From an uncultured Oscillibacter sp. (GTDB lineage Bacteria; Bacillota; Clostridia; Oscillospirales; Oscillospiraceae): a DNA stretch of 64,000 nt. The notes below the pieces were generated by a model that saw nothing but the letters and a program-made list of their open reading frames with translations, had not been told where the DNA came from and did not search any database. This document shows positions 34,331 through 43,125 of this stretch, piece by piece. Numbering within the stretch: the first letter of the stretch is position 1; each line of letters starts with the position of its first letter. A program made the position numbers and the translations under genes. Location: positions 4,775-68,774 of the forward strand of contig CAKTMK010000009.1 of assembly GCA_934574045.1 (NCBI GenBank). Direction: 5' to 3'.

Positions 34331-35464
34331 ATGTTTAAAGTCATCAAGTATCAGGGCCGCGCCCGGCGGGGCGAATTTTCCTGCGCCCACGGCGGAACGG
34401 TGCAGACGCCGGTGTTCATGAACGTGGGGACGCAGGGGGCGATCAAGGGTGGCGTCAGCGCCCATGATCTGGCGCAGATCGGCTGCCAGATCGAGCTTTC
34501 CAACACCTATCATCTGCATCTGCGTCCCGGCGATCAGATCGTGCGCAAAATGGGCGGATTGCACCGGTTCATGGACTGGAATGGCCCAATCCTGACGGAT
34601 TCCGGCGGGTTTCAGGTGTTCTCTCTGGCCTCTCTGCGGAAGATCCGGGAGGAGGGCGTGACGTTCGCGTCCCATATCGACGGCCGCAAGATCTTCATGG
34701 GACCGGAGGAATCCATGCAGATCCAGTCCAATCTGGGCAGCGACATCGCCATGGCCTTTGACGAGTGCGTGGAGAATCCGGCCACGTATGAATATGCCAA
34801 GGCGTCCTGCGAGCGGACGGCCCGGTGGCTGGCCCGGTGCAAGACGGAGCACGACCGGCTCAACGCCCTGCCGGACACGGTGAATCCCGGGCAGATGCTC
34901 TTCGGCATCAATCAGGGCGCCACCTTCCCGGACCTGCGGGTGTGGCACATGGACGAGATCGCCAAGCTGGACTGCGACGGATACGCCATCGGCGGCCTTG
35001 CTGTGGGCGAGCCGGCGGAGGTAATGTACGAGATCATCGACGCGGTGGAGCCGCATATGCCCAAGGAGAAGCCCCGGTATCTCATGGGCGTGGGCACCCC
35101 CAGCAACATTATCGAGGCCGTCAGCCGCGGCGTGGACTTCTTCGACTGCGTGATGCCCTCCCGCAACGGGCGGCACGGCAAGCTCTTTACGTGGGAGGGG
35201 ACGGTGAACATCCTCAACCAGAAGTACGAGACGGACCCGCTGCCGGTGAGCGAGAGCTGCGGTTGCCCCTGCTGCCGCAGCTTTTCCAGAGCGTACCTGC
35301 GCCACTTGTTCAAGGCGGACGAGGTACTGGCGCTGCGCCTTGCGGTGCTCCATAACCTGTGGTTCTACAACGAGCTGATGAGCCGCATCCGCGCCGCGCT
35401 GGACGAGGGGACCTTCGACGCGTTCCGCGCCCGGTACAGCGGGAAGCTGGAGCTGCGGGCGTAA
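34331..35464 (+). CDS. tgt: tRNA-guanine transglycosylase
   Basis: A 377-residue enzyme that swaps guanine-34 for preQ1 in tRNAs with GUN anticodons. LTDSGGFQVFSLASLRKI contains the active-site Asp, GGLAVGEPAEVMYEII and DFFDCVMPSRNGRHG follow, and the zinc site is C-x-C-x-x-C with the later His (CGCPCCRSFSRAYLRHL). AAGGAG precedes the ATG. Together with queA it provides queuosine modification. Confidence 0.97.
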   Translation: MFKVIKYQGRARRGEFSCAHGGTVQTPVFMNVGTQGAIKGGVSAHDLAQIGCQIELSNTYHLHLRPGDQIVRKMGGLHRFMDWNGPILTDSGGFQVFSLASLRKIREEGVTFASHIDGRKIFMGPEESMQIQSNLGSDIAMAFDECVENPATYEYAKASCERTARWLARCKTEHDRLNALPDTVNPGQMLFGINQGATFPDLRVWHMDEIAKLDCDGYAIGGLAVGEPAEVMYEIIDAVEPHMPKEKPRYLMGVGTPSNIIEAVSRGVDFFDCVMPSRNGRHGKLFTWEGTVNILNQKYETDPLPVSESCGCPCCRSFSRAYLRHLFKADEVLALRLAVLHNLWFYNELMSRIRAALDEGTFDAFRARYSGKLELRA

Positions 35465-35479
35465 GGCGGCAAAAAGGAC

Positions 35480-35508
35480 TTGCAAATACCGCCTGCATTG
35501 GATATAAT
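35480..35508 (+). promoter_or_regulatory. Promoter of yajC
   Basis: TTGCAA (35480-35485) and TATAAT (35503-35508) with a 17-base spacer. Confidence 0.85.
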
Positions 35509-35544
35509 AAACATATTCTGATTTTACAAAGGAGTATTTGTCCC

Positions 35545-35916
35545 ATGGATACTATGACGATCGCAATGCTGGTGCTTCTGATCCTGGTTTTCTACTTTAT
35601 GGTCATCCGCCCCGAGAACAAGCGGAAGAAGGCGGCTGAGGAGCTGCGCAACGGTCTGAAGAAGGGCGATAAGATCACGACCATCGGCGGCATCGTCGGC
35701 ACCATCGTGCAGGTGAACGACGACACCATCGTGATCGAGACCAGCGATGACCGTGTCCGCATGGAGCTGACCAAGTGGGCCGTTTCCACCACCGGCGTGC
35801 AGACCAGCACGGAACCTGCTGCGGCGAAGAAGAGCAAGGAAGAGCCGGCGGAGGAGCCTGCTGCGGAGGAGAAGGAAAACTCCGACGAGAAGAAGCCCTG
35901 GGATCCTGAAAAGTAA
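35545..35916 (+). CDS. yajC: Preprotein translocase accessory subunit YajC
   Basis: A 123-residue protein with one N-terminal membrane helix (TIAMLVLLILVFYFMVI), the conserved RPENKRKKAAEELRNGLKKGDKITTIGGIVGTI, and an acidic, low-complexity tail (KEEPAEEPAAEEKE). YajC associates with SecDF. AAAGGAG precedes the ATG at 35545. Its mRNA ends at a hairpin whose 3' arm overlaps the next gene's ribosome site. Confidence 0.95.
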   Translation: MDTMTIAMLVLLILVFYFMVIRPENKRKKAAEELRNGLKKGDKITTIGGIVGTIVQVNDDTIVIETSDDRVRMELTKWAVSTTGVQTSTEPAAAKKSKEEPAEEPAAEEKENSDEKKPWDPEK

Positions 35917-35936
35917 AAGGCTCGTTCATAATCGAA

Positions 35937-35986
35937 CCTCCCTCGTCATATGCTTGAAAAGAGCATTTGACGGGGGAGGATTTTTT
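35937..35986 (+). terminator. Terminator of yajC that contains the next gene's ribosome site
   Basis: Bases 35937-35953 pair with 35963-35979 (16 pairs including one G-T, one T-T mismatch), with a nine-base loop and a tail ATTTTTT. The 3' arm contains GGGGGAGG, the ribosome site of the membrane-protein gene that starts at 35987. Confidence 0.88.
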
Positions 35987-36418
35987 ATGTCCAAACGCAA
36001 GGTGCCCAGCTGGGCGGGGATACCGGGAGGCGCGGCGCTTTCGCTGGGCCTGTACATTTTGCTGCAATGCCTGCTGGCACTGCTGACGGTTCAGGATATG
36101 CTGGACCCTGCGGCGGCGCTCCGGCTCCAGATCGGGAGCGCCACGCTGGCTGCGCTGTGCGGCGGCGTGCTGTCCGCCCACGGGACCGGCATGGGCGCGC
36201 TTCCTGCGGCGATGGCCGGGGCGGCGTGCTTCGCGGTGCTGATCGTTCTGGGTGGGCTTCTGATATGCGACGGCCTTGTTTGGTCAACGCGGGGGATCGC
36301 TCTGCTGGCCGCGGCGCTGGCTGGCGGACTGGCTGCTGGACTGCTCTGCGGCAGACGCGGCGGAAAGCGTAGGAAAAAGCCGGCCGCGCGGACCGGCAGG
36401 GCGCGTGGCAGAGCCTGA
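35987..36418 (+). CDS. TIGR04086-type small membrane protein
   Basis: A 143-residue protein with four hydrophobic helices (about 15-32, 45-60, 75-95, 100-120) and a strongly basic tail (RRGGKRRKKPAARTGRARGRA). The architecture and its position next to yajC fit the TIGR04086 family of Clostridia; its function is unknown. The start is the ATG at 35987, seven bases after GGGGGAGGA, which is locked in the terminator hairpin. It may therefore be poorly or conditionally expressed. Confidence 0.78.
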   Translation: MSKRKVPSWAGIPGGAALSLGLYILLQCLLALLTVQDMLDPAAALRLQIGSATLAALCGGVLSAHGTGMGALPAAMAGAACFAVLIVLGGLLICDGLVWSTRGIALLAAALAGGLAAGLLCGRRGGKRRKKPAARTGRARGRA

Positions 36419-36733
36419 ACTTTGGCCGGGGAGGGGGAGGAGGATGCCGGGGTTCACTCTGCCGTGACTGACGCGGAGGGAAAATGGCGGGCGGCTTTGT
36501 GAGATTTGCTGAAATTTTTGGAGATCGCGTTTTTGCGACAGAAAGCACTGCTGTGTTTCAGTGGGGGAGCGGCGCGGCGCGGGCGGACAGATGTAGTGGA
36601 AAAAACGACGTGCATTCCACCATATCTGGGCCTGCGCCTGCCACTCCTCGCTTCGGTTTCTAAAGTTTACATAATGCTGTTTACATAATATTTTGTCATA
36701 GTTTACAAAAATGCGGCGGCACGCCAAAAACCC
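36419..36733. other. Intergenic region upstream of spoIIM
   Basis: The gene-free stretch spans 36419-36837. It changes from GC-rich to AT-rich and holds three copies of GTTTACA (about 36663, 36680 and 36701), the first two extended to GTTTACATAAT. They may be regulator sites. Short ORFs on both strands here lack ribosome sites. Confidence 0.4.
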
Positions 36734-36762
36734 TTGCAGTTGGGAGAAAAAAGCAATATAGT
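36734..36762 (+). promoter_or_regulatory. Candidate promoter of spoIIM
   Basis: TTGCAG (36734-36739) and TATAGT (36757-36762) with 17 bases between. This is a vegetative-type promoter; SpoIIM genes are usually under SigE, for which I could not find a match. Confidence 0.65.
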
Positions 36763-36837
36763 ATTAGAAGTAAGATTTACGTCAACCGCCTTCTAACTGA
36801 TGCCGCCGCAGCATAGACTTGCGTGAGGTGAGCTGCT

Positions 36838-37479
36838 TTGATTGAAAAGACGGTGGGCGGGCGGCGCCTGAGCTCCAGCGGACGCGGACCGTGGCTCCGT
36901 CTGGCGCTTTTGACGGCCTGCTTTCTTTTGGGCGTATTTTTGGGACAGGTCCTTTCCGCGCGGGTCGGCACGGAGGCTGCTGAGGAGCTGGACCGTTATC
37001 TGCACGGGTATTTTTCCCTCCCGTTTCCGCCGGAGACCGGCGGGATGGCGGTGTTGTCCACGCTGGCGGTCTACTTCCGGTATCCGCTGCTGGCGTTTCT
37101 GCTGGGCTTTGCGTCCGTGGGAGCGGTGCTGCTCCCGGCGCTCACGGCGGCGTATGGCTTTTTCCTTTCGTTTTCCGTCTGCTGCTTCACGGCGGCGTTT
37201 GGCCGCAGCGGCGTGCTGCTGGCGCTGGCGGTGTTTGGCCTGCGGTGTCTGGTGACGCTGCCGTGCTATTTCTGCGTGGCGGTCCCGGCGCTGGAGAAGT
37301 CTGCGGCGCTGGCCGCGCTGTCCCTGAACCGGGGCGGACGGGCCGCTCCGCCGGCCTACGGGCGGCCCTGGTGGCTGCGCTGCGGCGCGGTCTGCGGGGT
37401 CCTGACTGCGGGGGTCCTTGCGGAGCTGCTGACCGGCCCGCGCCTGCTGGCGTGGACCCTGCAATGGATATTCCGGTAA
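36838..37479 (+). CDS. spoIIM: Stage II sporulation protein M
   Basis: A 213-residue polytopic membrane protein with five or six helices; length equals Bacillus SpoIIM. FRYPLLAFLLGFASVGAVLLPALTAAYGFFLSFSV resembles the conserved core. SpoIIM recruits SpoIIP and SpoIID to the septum for engulfment. xerD follows, as near spoIIM in Bacillus. The start is TTG at 36838 with GAGGTGA upstream. Similarity is moderate, so an assignment to a general SpoIIM-like membrane family is the fallback. Confidence 0.82.
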   Translation: MIEKTVGGRRLSSSGRGPWLRLALLTACFLLGVFLGQVLSARVGTEAAEELDRYLHGYFSLPFPPETGGMAVLSTLAVYFRYPLLAFLLGFASVGAVLLPALTAAYGFFLSFSVCCFTAAFGRSGVLLALAVFGLRCLVTLPCYFCVAVPALEKSAALAALSLNRGGRAAPPAYGRPWWLRCGAVCGVLTAGVLAELLTGPRLLAWTLQWIFR

Positions 37480-37523
37480 CATAAATCCCCGTCCGGCGGG
37501 CGGGAGGAAAGGAGGCGAGCGCC

Positions 37524-38411
37524 GTGGCGGCCGATCATCTGGCTCTTTATGAGACGTATCTGCGGGTGGAGAAAGGCTCCTCCGCGAACACGGTGTCCGC
37601 CTATCTGCGGGATGTGACCCAGTTTCAGGAGTTCCTCCACGTGGAGGAGGACAGCGACCTGCGCCGCGCCGCGCCGGAGATGATCCAGCGCTATCTGGAC
37701 TGGATGCACGGAAAGGGCAAGTCCGCCGCGTCTGTTACCCGGTCGCTGGCGTCCATCAAGTCGTTTTACAGCTATATGGTCTCCTCCGGCGCCTGCGCCG
37801 CGAATCCGGCCAAGGGGCTTAACGCCGCCAAGGCGGAGCGGAAGTACCCGGAGATCCTGACCAACAAGGAAGTGGAGCTGTTTTTGGAGCAGCCCCAGTG
37901 CGTGGACGCCAAGGGCTTCCGGGATCACGCCATGCTGGAGCTGCTGTACGCCACCGGCATCCGCGTCAGCGAGTTGATCGCGCTGGATGTGGACGATCTG
38001 AACCTGTCGGCGGGCTTTCTGCGCTGTTCCAGCCGGGGGCGGGAGCGGATCATCCCGCTCTATCCCGCCGCGGTCAAGGCTCTGCGGGATTACGAGGTCA
38101 ACATCCGGCCGGAGATCATCGCCGACATCGGCGAGCGGGCGCTGTTCGTCAACATGAACGGCGAGCGCATGAGCCGTCAGGGCTTTTGGAAGATCATCAA
38201 GTTCTATCAGGAAAAGGCGGGTATCCAGAAGGACATCACGCCCCACACCCTGCGCCACTCCTTTGCCGTCCACCTGCTGGAAAACGGCGCGGATCTGCGC
38301 TCCATTCAGGAGATGCTGGGCCATGCGGACATTTCCTCCACCCAGATCTATACCCATGTGGTGAAAAATCAGCTCAAGGACGTGTACAAAAAGGCGCACC
38401 CAAGAGCGTAA
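37524..38411 (+). CDS. xerD: Site-specific tyrosine recombinase XerD
   Basis: A 295-residue recombinase for chromosome dimer resolution. The N-terminal SAM-like domain (NTVSAYLRDVTQF) is followed by the catalytic domain with Arg in ATGIRVSELIAL, HTLRHSFAVHLLENG (His, Arg), LGHADISSTQIYTHV (His and nucleophilic Tyr). The GTG start at 37524 follows AAAGGAGG. It is the housekeeping type, not a phage integrase. Its terminator follows directly. Confidence 0.95.
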   Translation: MAADHLALYETYLRVEKGSSANTVSAYLRDVTQFQEFLHVEEDSDLRRAAPEMIQRYLDWMHGKGKSAASVTRSLASIKSFYSYMVSSGACAANPAKGLNAAKAERKYPEILTNKEVELFLEQPQCVDAKGFRDHAMLELLYATGIRVSELIALDVDDLNLSAGFLRCSSRGRERIIPLYPAAVKALRDYEVNIRPEIIADIGERALFVNMNGERMSRQGFWKIIKFYQEKAGIQKDITPHTLRHSFAVHLLENGADLRSIQEMLGHADISSTQIYTHVVKNQLKDVYKKAHPRA

Positions 38412-38416
38412 GAACG

Positions 38417-38448
38417 ACCGGCGCGGAGCTTCTCCGCGCCGGTTTTTT
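38417..38448 (+). terminator. Terminator after xerD
   Basis: A 12-bp stem, ACCGGCGCGGAG (38417-38428) with CTCCGCGCCGGT (38432-38443), is followed by five T residues. Confidence 0.93.
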
Positions 38449-38518
38449 GAAAATTTCCGCGCCGGGGAAATAAAAACGGGCGGCTCCGCGCTCTAATAGG
38501 CAGAAAGGAGGGGACGGG

Positions 38519-38992
38519 ATGAGCGAACAGGAATTTGTCCGGCGGACGCAGGCACTGCGGATGCGGCTCTACCGCACGGCATACGCCTATCTGGGCGGCG
38601 AAGCCGCGGCGCTGGACGCGGTGGACGAGGCGGTCTATCAGGCGCTGCGGCACCTGCGCCAGCTCCGGGAGCCGGAGCTTTTTGAAACGTGGCTGACCCG
38701 CATCCTGATCCGCGCCTGCTGCCGGGAGCTGAAGCGGCTCCGGCGGCTGCACCCGGCGGAGTATCTGCCGGAGGCGGGCGAGGACTTTGACTACGACGCG
38801 CTGCCGCTGCGGGAGGCGGTGGCCCGTCTGCCGCAGGAGCTGCGGCAGGTGATCGTCCTGCGGTATTTCGGCGATCTGACTCTGGCCCAGACTGCCGAGA
38901 CGCTGGGCATCCCGCAGGGGACGGCGGCTACCCGCCAGCGCCGGGCGCTGGCACTGCTGAGACTGGAGCTGAAGGAGGGAGGACTGGTATGA
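38519..38992 (+). CDS. ECF-type RNA polymerase sigma factor
   Basis: A 157-residue sigma factor with region 2 (RLYRTAYAYLGGEAAALDAVDEAVYQALRHL) and region 4 (LPQELRQVIVLRYFGDLTLAQTAETLGIPQGTAATRQRRAL). It overlaps by four bases a DUF4179 protein gene, the usual anti-sigma partner. Many such factors control their own operon; an AT-rich stretch at about 38468-38500 with GGGAAATAAAAACGG and CTCTAAT may be that promoter, but I cannot confirm it. Confidence 0.93.
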   Translation: MSEQEFVRRTQALRMRLYRTAYAYLGGEAAALDAVDEAVYQALRHLRQLREPELFETWLTRILIRACCRELKRLRRLHPAEYLPEAGEDFDYDALPLREAVARLPQELRQVIVLRYFGDLTLAQTAETLGIPQGTAATRQRRALALLRLELKEGGLV

Positions 38993-40389
38993 CCCGGATG
39001 GAGGAGTATGCGGCGCTGCACGCAGAATTGGCGCAGGAGCCGAAAGGACTGGAAACGTCTGTGGAAAGAGCACTGAAAAGGAGAACTGCTTGCCGAAAAA
39101 AAGCGAGGACATGGATCGCGTCGGGCGCGTCCATAGCGGCGTGCTTCGCGGTGTTCGTGCTGCTGGTGAACCTGTCCGTGCCCTTTGCGCGGGCCTGCGG
39201 CGGCGTGCCGGTCCTGCGGGAGCTGGCGCGGGCTGTGGCGTGGTCGCCGTCCCTTTCAGCCGCGGTGGAGAACGAGTATGTCCAGCCCATTGACCAGACC
39301 CGGACGGCGGACGGCGTGACGGCCAATGTGGAGTATGTCATCGTGGACCGCAGGCAGGTCAGCATCTTCTATACGCTGACCGCGCAGCCGGACCGGCCGC
39401 TGGACGCCGACGCAAAGATCTCCGGCGCGCAGGGCGCGGAGCTGGACGGCTTTTCCTTGTCCTCCGGGAGCTACGGCACGCCCAATGGGCAGCTCCGGCA
39501 GGTGGACGTGAGCTTTGTGGACCGGGACGTTCCGCCCGCGCTGGACCTGACGCTGAACATCTATGAAAACCGGTGGCAGGAGGCGGAGGAGCAGGCGGCC
39601 GCGCCGCAGGACGAGGACCCGTTTTCCACGTCGGAGCGCCCGAAATATCTGACCAGCCTGACGTTCACGCTGACCTTCGACCCCTATTTCACGGAGCAGG
39701 GCGAGACGGCGGCGGTGAATCGGACCTTCCAACTGGACGGCCAGACGCTGACGCTCAAGACCGCGGAGATCTATCCCACACACCTGCGGCTGGATTTCGG
39801 CTACGCGCCGGAGAATACCGCGTGGCTCGCCGGGCTGGAATTCTATGTGGAGGACGAACAGGGGAACCGATTCGAGCCGGTGACCAACGGCATTTCCGCC
39901 AGCGGCGAGGAAGCTTCACCGTCCATGGTCACATTCTGGATGGACACCACGTATTTCAGTGACAGTAAGGAGCTTACACTTTACATTACGCGCTCCCGCT
40001 GGCTGGATAAAGAGCGGGAGGAGATCCGGCTGGATCTGGCATCCGGCGCTCACGACCCGCTGCCGGACGGCGCGGAGCTGGCCGGGATCTCCCGGAGCGG
40101 CAGCGGCTGGCTGGTGACGTTCCGGGAGCGTATGTACCGCGAAAACTGGTATTACAGTCTCTGGTCCGGCTTTTCCGACACGTCCGGCGAGGAGCGCTCC
40201 CCAACGTCCAGCGCAAGCTCCAGCACATGGACGGACCCGGAGACCGGCGCGCATGAGGACGGCAGCCGGGACGGCTGGTTTTTCGAGACGCTTGCGCTGC
40301 CGGACGTGGAGGGAACGGAAGTGCTTCTGTCGCCGACGTTCACCCGTGCGGCGGAGCACATGCCGCCGATAGCCGTCGCCATCTGCTGA
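38989..40389 (+). CDS. DUF4179 domain membrane protein, probable anti-sigma factor
   Basis: A 466-residue protein with a short cytoplasmic head (about 1-40), one membrane helix (WIASGASIAACFAVFVLLV) and a large extracellular domain starting with the DUF4179 pattern VENEYVQPIDQTRTADGVTANVEYVIVDRRQVSIFYTL. DUF4179 proteins are encoded next to ECF sigma factors and are thought to hold them at the membrane until an envelope signal arrives. ATGA overlap with the sigma gene supports a one-to-one partnership. The signal is unknown. Confidence 0.9.
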   Translation: MTRMEEYAALHAELAQEPKGLETSVERALKRRTACRKKARTWIASGASIAACFAVFVLLVNLSVPFARACGGVPVLRELARAVAWSPSLSAAVENEYVQPIDQTRTADGVTANVEYVIVDRRQVSIFYTLTAQPDRPLDADAKISGAQGAELDGFSLSSGSYGTPNGQLRQVDVSFVDRDVPPALDLTLNIYENRWQEAEEQAAAPQDEDPFSTSERPKYLTSLTFTLTFDPYFTEQGETAAVNRTFQLDGQTLTLKTAEIYPTHLRLDFGYAPENTAWLAGLEFYVEDEQGNRFEPVTNGISASGEEASPSMVTFWMDTTYFSDSKELTLYITRSRWLDKEREEIRLDLASGAHDPLPDGAELAGISRSGSGWLVTFRERMYRENWYYSLWSGFSDTSGEERSPTSSASSSTWTDPETGAHEDGSRDGWFFETLALPDVEGTEVLLSPTFTRAAEHMPPIAVAIC

Positions 40390-40398
40390 GCGATGAAA

Positions 40399-40430
40399 CG
40401 AACGCCTGTTTGAACAGGCGTTCGTTTTTT
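40399..40430 (+). terminator. Terminator of the sigma/anti-sigma operon
   Basis: CGAACGCCTG (40399-40408) pairs with CAGGCGTTCG (40415-40424), followed by TTTTTT. Confidence 0.95.
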
Positions 40431-40433
40431 CTG

Positions 40434-40462
40434 TTGCGCCGCTGGTACAAATTTGATATAAT
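40434..40462 (+). promoter_or_regulatory. Promoter of the ruv operon
   Basis: TTGCGC (40434-40439) and TATAAT (40457-40462), 17 bases apart. No LexA box was recognised next to it. Confidence 0.75.
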
Positions 40463-40492
40463 AACTTTGAATTGCGTGAAAAGGAGACGGCC

Positions 40493-41002
40493 ATGCGGAT
40501 CTTGGGGATCGACCCCGGCGTCGCCACCATCGGCTTTGGTCTGGTGGAGGCGGACCGGGTAAAAGCGCATATGGTGACCTACGGCGCCATCACGACCCCT
40601 GCCGGTCTGCCGCTCTCCAAGCGGCTCTACCAGATCTCAAACGATATGGAGGCGCTGATCGGGCAGCTGAAGCCAGAGGTCATCTCCATTGAGGAGCTGT
40701 TTTTCAACAACAACATCACTACCGGCATCGCCGTGGCCCACGGGCGGGGCGTGCTGCTGCTGGCGGCGGAAAAATGCGGCGTCCCGCTCTTTGAGTACAC
40801 GCCGTCTCAGGTCAAGATGGCCGTGGTGGGCTACGGAAAGGCGGAGAAGCGCCAGGTCATGGACATGACCCGGCGGCTCCTGCATCTCAGTTCCGTGCCG
40901 CGGCCGGACGATGCGGCAGACGCGCTGGCACTGGCACTGTGCCACGCAAGGAGTTTTACTTCACGGCTTCCACGGGCCAACGATGTGAAGGAAACGGTCT
41001 GA
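40493..41002 (+). CDS. ruvC: Crossover junction endodeoxyribonuclease RuvC
   Basis: A 169-residue Holliday-junction resolvase. Acidic active-site residues occur in LGIDPGVATIGFG, SIEELFF and the C-terminal RPDDAADALALALCH. The start at 40493 follows AAGGAG. It heads the ruvC-ruvA-DUF6054-ruvB cluster. Confidence 0.96.
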   Translation: MRILGIDPGVATIGFGLVEADRVKAHMVTYGAITTPAGLPLSKRLYQISNDMEALIGQLKPEVISIEELFFNNNITTGIAVAHGRGVLLLAAEKCGVPLFEYTPSQVKMAVVGYGKAEKRQVMDMTRRLLHLSSVPRPDDAADALALALCHARSFTSRLPRANDVKETV

Positions 41003-41029
41003 GCAGATCTCAGCAGTTAAGGAGGCACT

Positions 41030-41632
41030 ATGTTTTACTACCTGAACGGCACGGTGGCGGAAATACTGCCGGGCCTTGCAGTGATCGACTGCGGCGGCGT
41101 GGGCTATGCCTGCACTACCACGACCGCGACCCTTTCCTCCTTGAAAAAGGGGGAGCGGGAGAAGCTTTACACCTATTTTCACGTGGCGGAGAACGCCTTC
41201 GGGCTGTACGGCTTTGCCACCCAGAGCGAGCTGAACAGCTTCAAGCTGCTGATCGGCGTCTCCGGCGTGGGGCCGAAAGCGGCGCTGGCCATTCTCTCCG
41301 CCGGAACGCCGGAGACGCTGGCCATGGCGGTCTTCACCGGAGACGAGAAGGCGCTGACCGCGGCGCCTGGCGTCGGAAAGAAACTGGCGCAGCGGATCAT
41401 TCTGGAGCTGAAGGACAAAATGGCGAAGGAGACCGGCGGCGAGCTGGACTTCTCCAGTGGAACACCTGCAAAGCAAGTCGGCTTTACAAGCAAAGCGTCG
41501 GAGGCGGCGCAGGCGCTGGCGGTGCTGGGGTACTCCAGTCAGGAGGTGTCCGCGGCGCTTAAGGGCGTGGACGTGGACAGTCTGCCGCTGGAGGAGATCA
41601 TCCGCCAGAGCCTGAAGAAGATGGTGAAGTGA
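41030..41632 (+). CDS. ruvA: Holliday junction DNA helicase subunit RuvA
   Basis: A 200-residue junction-binding protein with an N-terminal OB fold, tandem helix-hairpin-helix motifs (LIGVSGVGPKAALAIL; TAAPGVGKKLAQRIILELKDK) and a C-terminal RuvB-binding domain (ASEAAQALAVLGYSSQEV). It begins 27 bases after ruvC. Confidence 0.97.
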   Translation: MFYYLNGTVAEILPGLAVIDCGGVGYACTTTTATLSSLKKGEREKLYTYFHVAENAFGLYGFATQSELNSFKLLIGVSGVGPKAALAILSAGTPETLAMAVFTGDEKALTAAPGVGKKLAQRIILELKDKMAKETGGELDFSSGTPAKQVGFTSKASEAAQALAVLGYSSQEVSAALKGVDVDSLPLEEIIRQSLKKMVK

Positions 41633-41656
41633 CCGGAACGGTCGGGAGGAGAACGT

Positions 41657-41989
41657 ATGGCGAAGTATGAGCGGCGCTTTTCCGGCGATTTTTACAGCGC
41701 GCTGAGCGCGCTGCACGACGGCATTTTAAACGGCAGCGCGTCTGCCACCTATGAGGACGGCAGCGACTGCACCGCGGGCGATGTGCGCTGCGCCGTGCGC
41801 GTCTATGAGCGGTACAGCCTTGCGGGCGGCAACCGGGTGAGCCTGAACCTGACGCTGGCGGGCAATGGACAGGACCTCTTTCTCTCTGCCATCACCTCCG
41901 GCGGCTCTCAGGCAGTGTTCCTCAAGCTGAACACCATTGGCGAGGAGAGCTTTCTTGCGGACGTTAGCCGCATCGCCGAGCGGCTGTAA
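41657..41989 (+). CDS. DUF6054-like protein
   Basis: A 110-residue soluble protein: ERRFSGDFYSALSALHDGILNGSASATYED, then GDVRCAVRVYERYSLAGGNRVSLNLTL and FLSAITSGGSQAVFLKLNTIGEESFL. I recall this pattern as DUF6054, small Clostridial proteins of unknown function. It sits between ruvA and ruvB, 24 bases after ruvA, with GGGAGGAG before its ATG. Its place inside the ruv cluster does not by itself imply a repair role. Confidence 0.8.
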   Translation: MAKYERRFSGDFYSALSALHDGILNGSASATYEDGSDCTAGDVRCAVRVYERYSLAGGNRVSLNLTLAGNGQDLFLSAITSGGSQAVFLKLNTIGEESFLADVSRIAERL

Positions 41990-42046
41990 AGCAAACAGAC
42001 TGTTCAAGATTTTTCTGTATTTTCGGAGCCTTGAGGAAGTGAGCAT

Positions 42047-43099
42047 TTGAGCATCGACTTTGGAAACGACATCTATGAGGAGCCCATCGTCTCCAAGACC
42101 TTTCTGGATGAGGACAGCGGCGAGGTGACGCTCCGCCCGAAGACCCTGAAGGATTACATCGGTCAGGAAAAGGCGAAGGAGAACCTCTCCGTGTTCATCG
42201 CCGCGGCAAAGCAGCGGACGGAGCCGCTGGACCATGTTCTGCTCCACGGCCCTCCCGGCCTTGGCAAGACCACGCTGGCGGGGATCATCGCGCAGGAGAT
42301 GGGCGTCAACATCCGCATCACCTCCGGCCCGGCCATTGAAAAGCCCGGGGATCTGGCGGCGCTGTTGACGAACCTGGCGGAAAACGACATCCTCTTTGTG
42401 GATGAGATCCACCGGCTCAACCGCTCGGTGGAGGAGATCCTGTATCCGGCCATGGAGGACTACGCGCTGGACATCATCGTGGGAAAAGGCCCCTCCGCGA
42501 ACTCCATCCGGCTGGATCTGCCCAAGTTCACCCTCATCGGCGCGACGACCCGGGCGGGCCAGCTCTCCGCGCCCCTGCGGGACCGCTTCGGCGTGACGCT
42601 GCGGCTGGAGCTGTACACCGCCGAGGAGCTTTCCCGGATCGTGACGCGCAGCGCCGGGATCCTGAACGTCCCCATTGAGGAGGCGGGCGCGCTGGAGATC
42701 GCAAAGCGCAGCCGGGGGACGCCCCGCATCGCCAACCGGATGCTCCGCCGCGTGCGGGACTTCGCGCAGGTGAAAGCGGACGGCATAATTACAAGGACTG
42801 TGGCGGATCAGGCGCTCAGCGCGCTGGAGGTGGACTTCCTCGGCCTTGACGCCGTGGACCGCCGGATGCTGGGCGCGATCATCTCAAATTACGGCGGCGG
42901 CCCGGTAGGGCTGGAGACGCTGGCCGCCACCATCGGCGAGGAAGCCGTGACGCTGGAGGATGTTTACGAGCCGTATCTGATGCAGCTCGGCTTCCTGACC
43001 CGGACGCCCCGGGGCCGCTGTGTGACCCACCGGGCGTACCGCCATCTGGGCCTGTCCGTCCCCGGCGGGGCGGACGAGCCGGAGCAGCTCTCTTTTTGA
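42047..43099 (+). CDS. ruvB: Holliday junction DNA helicase subunit RuvB
   Basis: A 350-residue AAA+ motor that drives branch migration. LRPKTLKDYIGQEKAKENL, Walker A HGPPGLGKTTLA, Walker B ILFVDEIHRLNRSVEE, sensor 1 IGATTRAG and the C-terminal winged helix (GGGPVGLETLAATIGEE) are present. The start is TTG at 42047 with GAGGAAGTGAG upstream. Confidence 0.96.
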   Translation: MSIDFGNDIYEEPIVSKTFLDEDSGEVTLRPKTLKDYIGQEKAKENLSVFIAAAKQRTEPLDHVLLHGPPGLGKTTLAGIIAQEMGVNIRITSGPAIEKPGDLAALLTNLAENDILFVDEIHRLNRSVEEILYPAMEDYALDIIVGKGPSANSIRLDLPKFTLIGATTRAGQLSAPLRDRFGVTLRLELYTAEELSRIVTRSAGILNVPIEEAGALEIAKRSRGTPRIANRMLRRVRDFAQVKADGIITRTVADQALSALEVDFLGLDAVDRRMLGAIISNYGGGPVGLETLAATIGEEAVTLEDVYEPYLMQLGFLTRTPRGRCVTHRAYRHLGLSVPGGADEPEQLSF

Positions 43100-43125
43100 A
43101 TTTATAAGGAACGGAGTATGATTCT

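Noticed and set aside
36284..36727. 147-codon minus-strand ORF upstream of spoIIM
   Set aside because: No ribosome site and it overlaps the end of the membrane-protein gene antisense; not convincing.
37524..38411. The tyrosine recombinase as the integrase of a mobile element
   Set aside because: It aligns with housekeeping XerD in length and motifs, lies by spoIIM, and no attachment sites or element genes are nearby.
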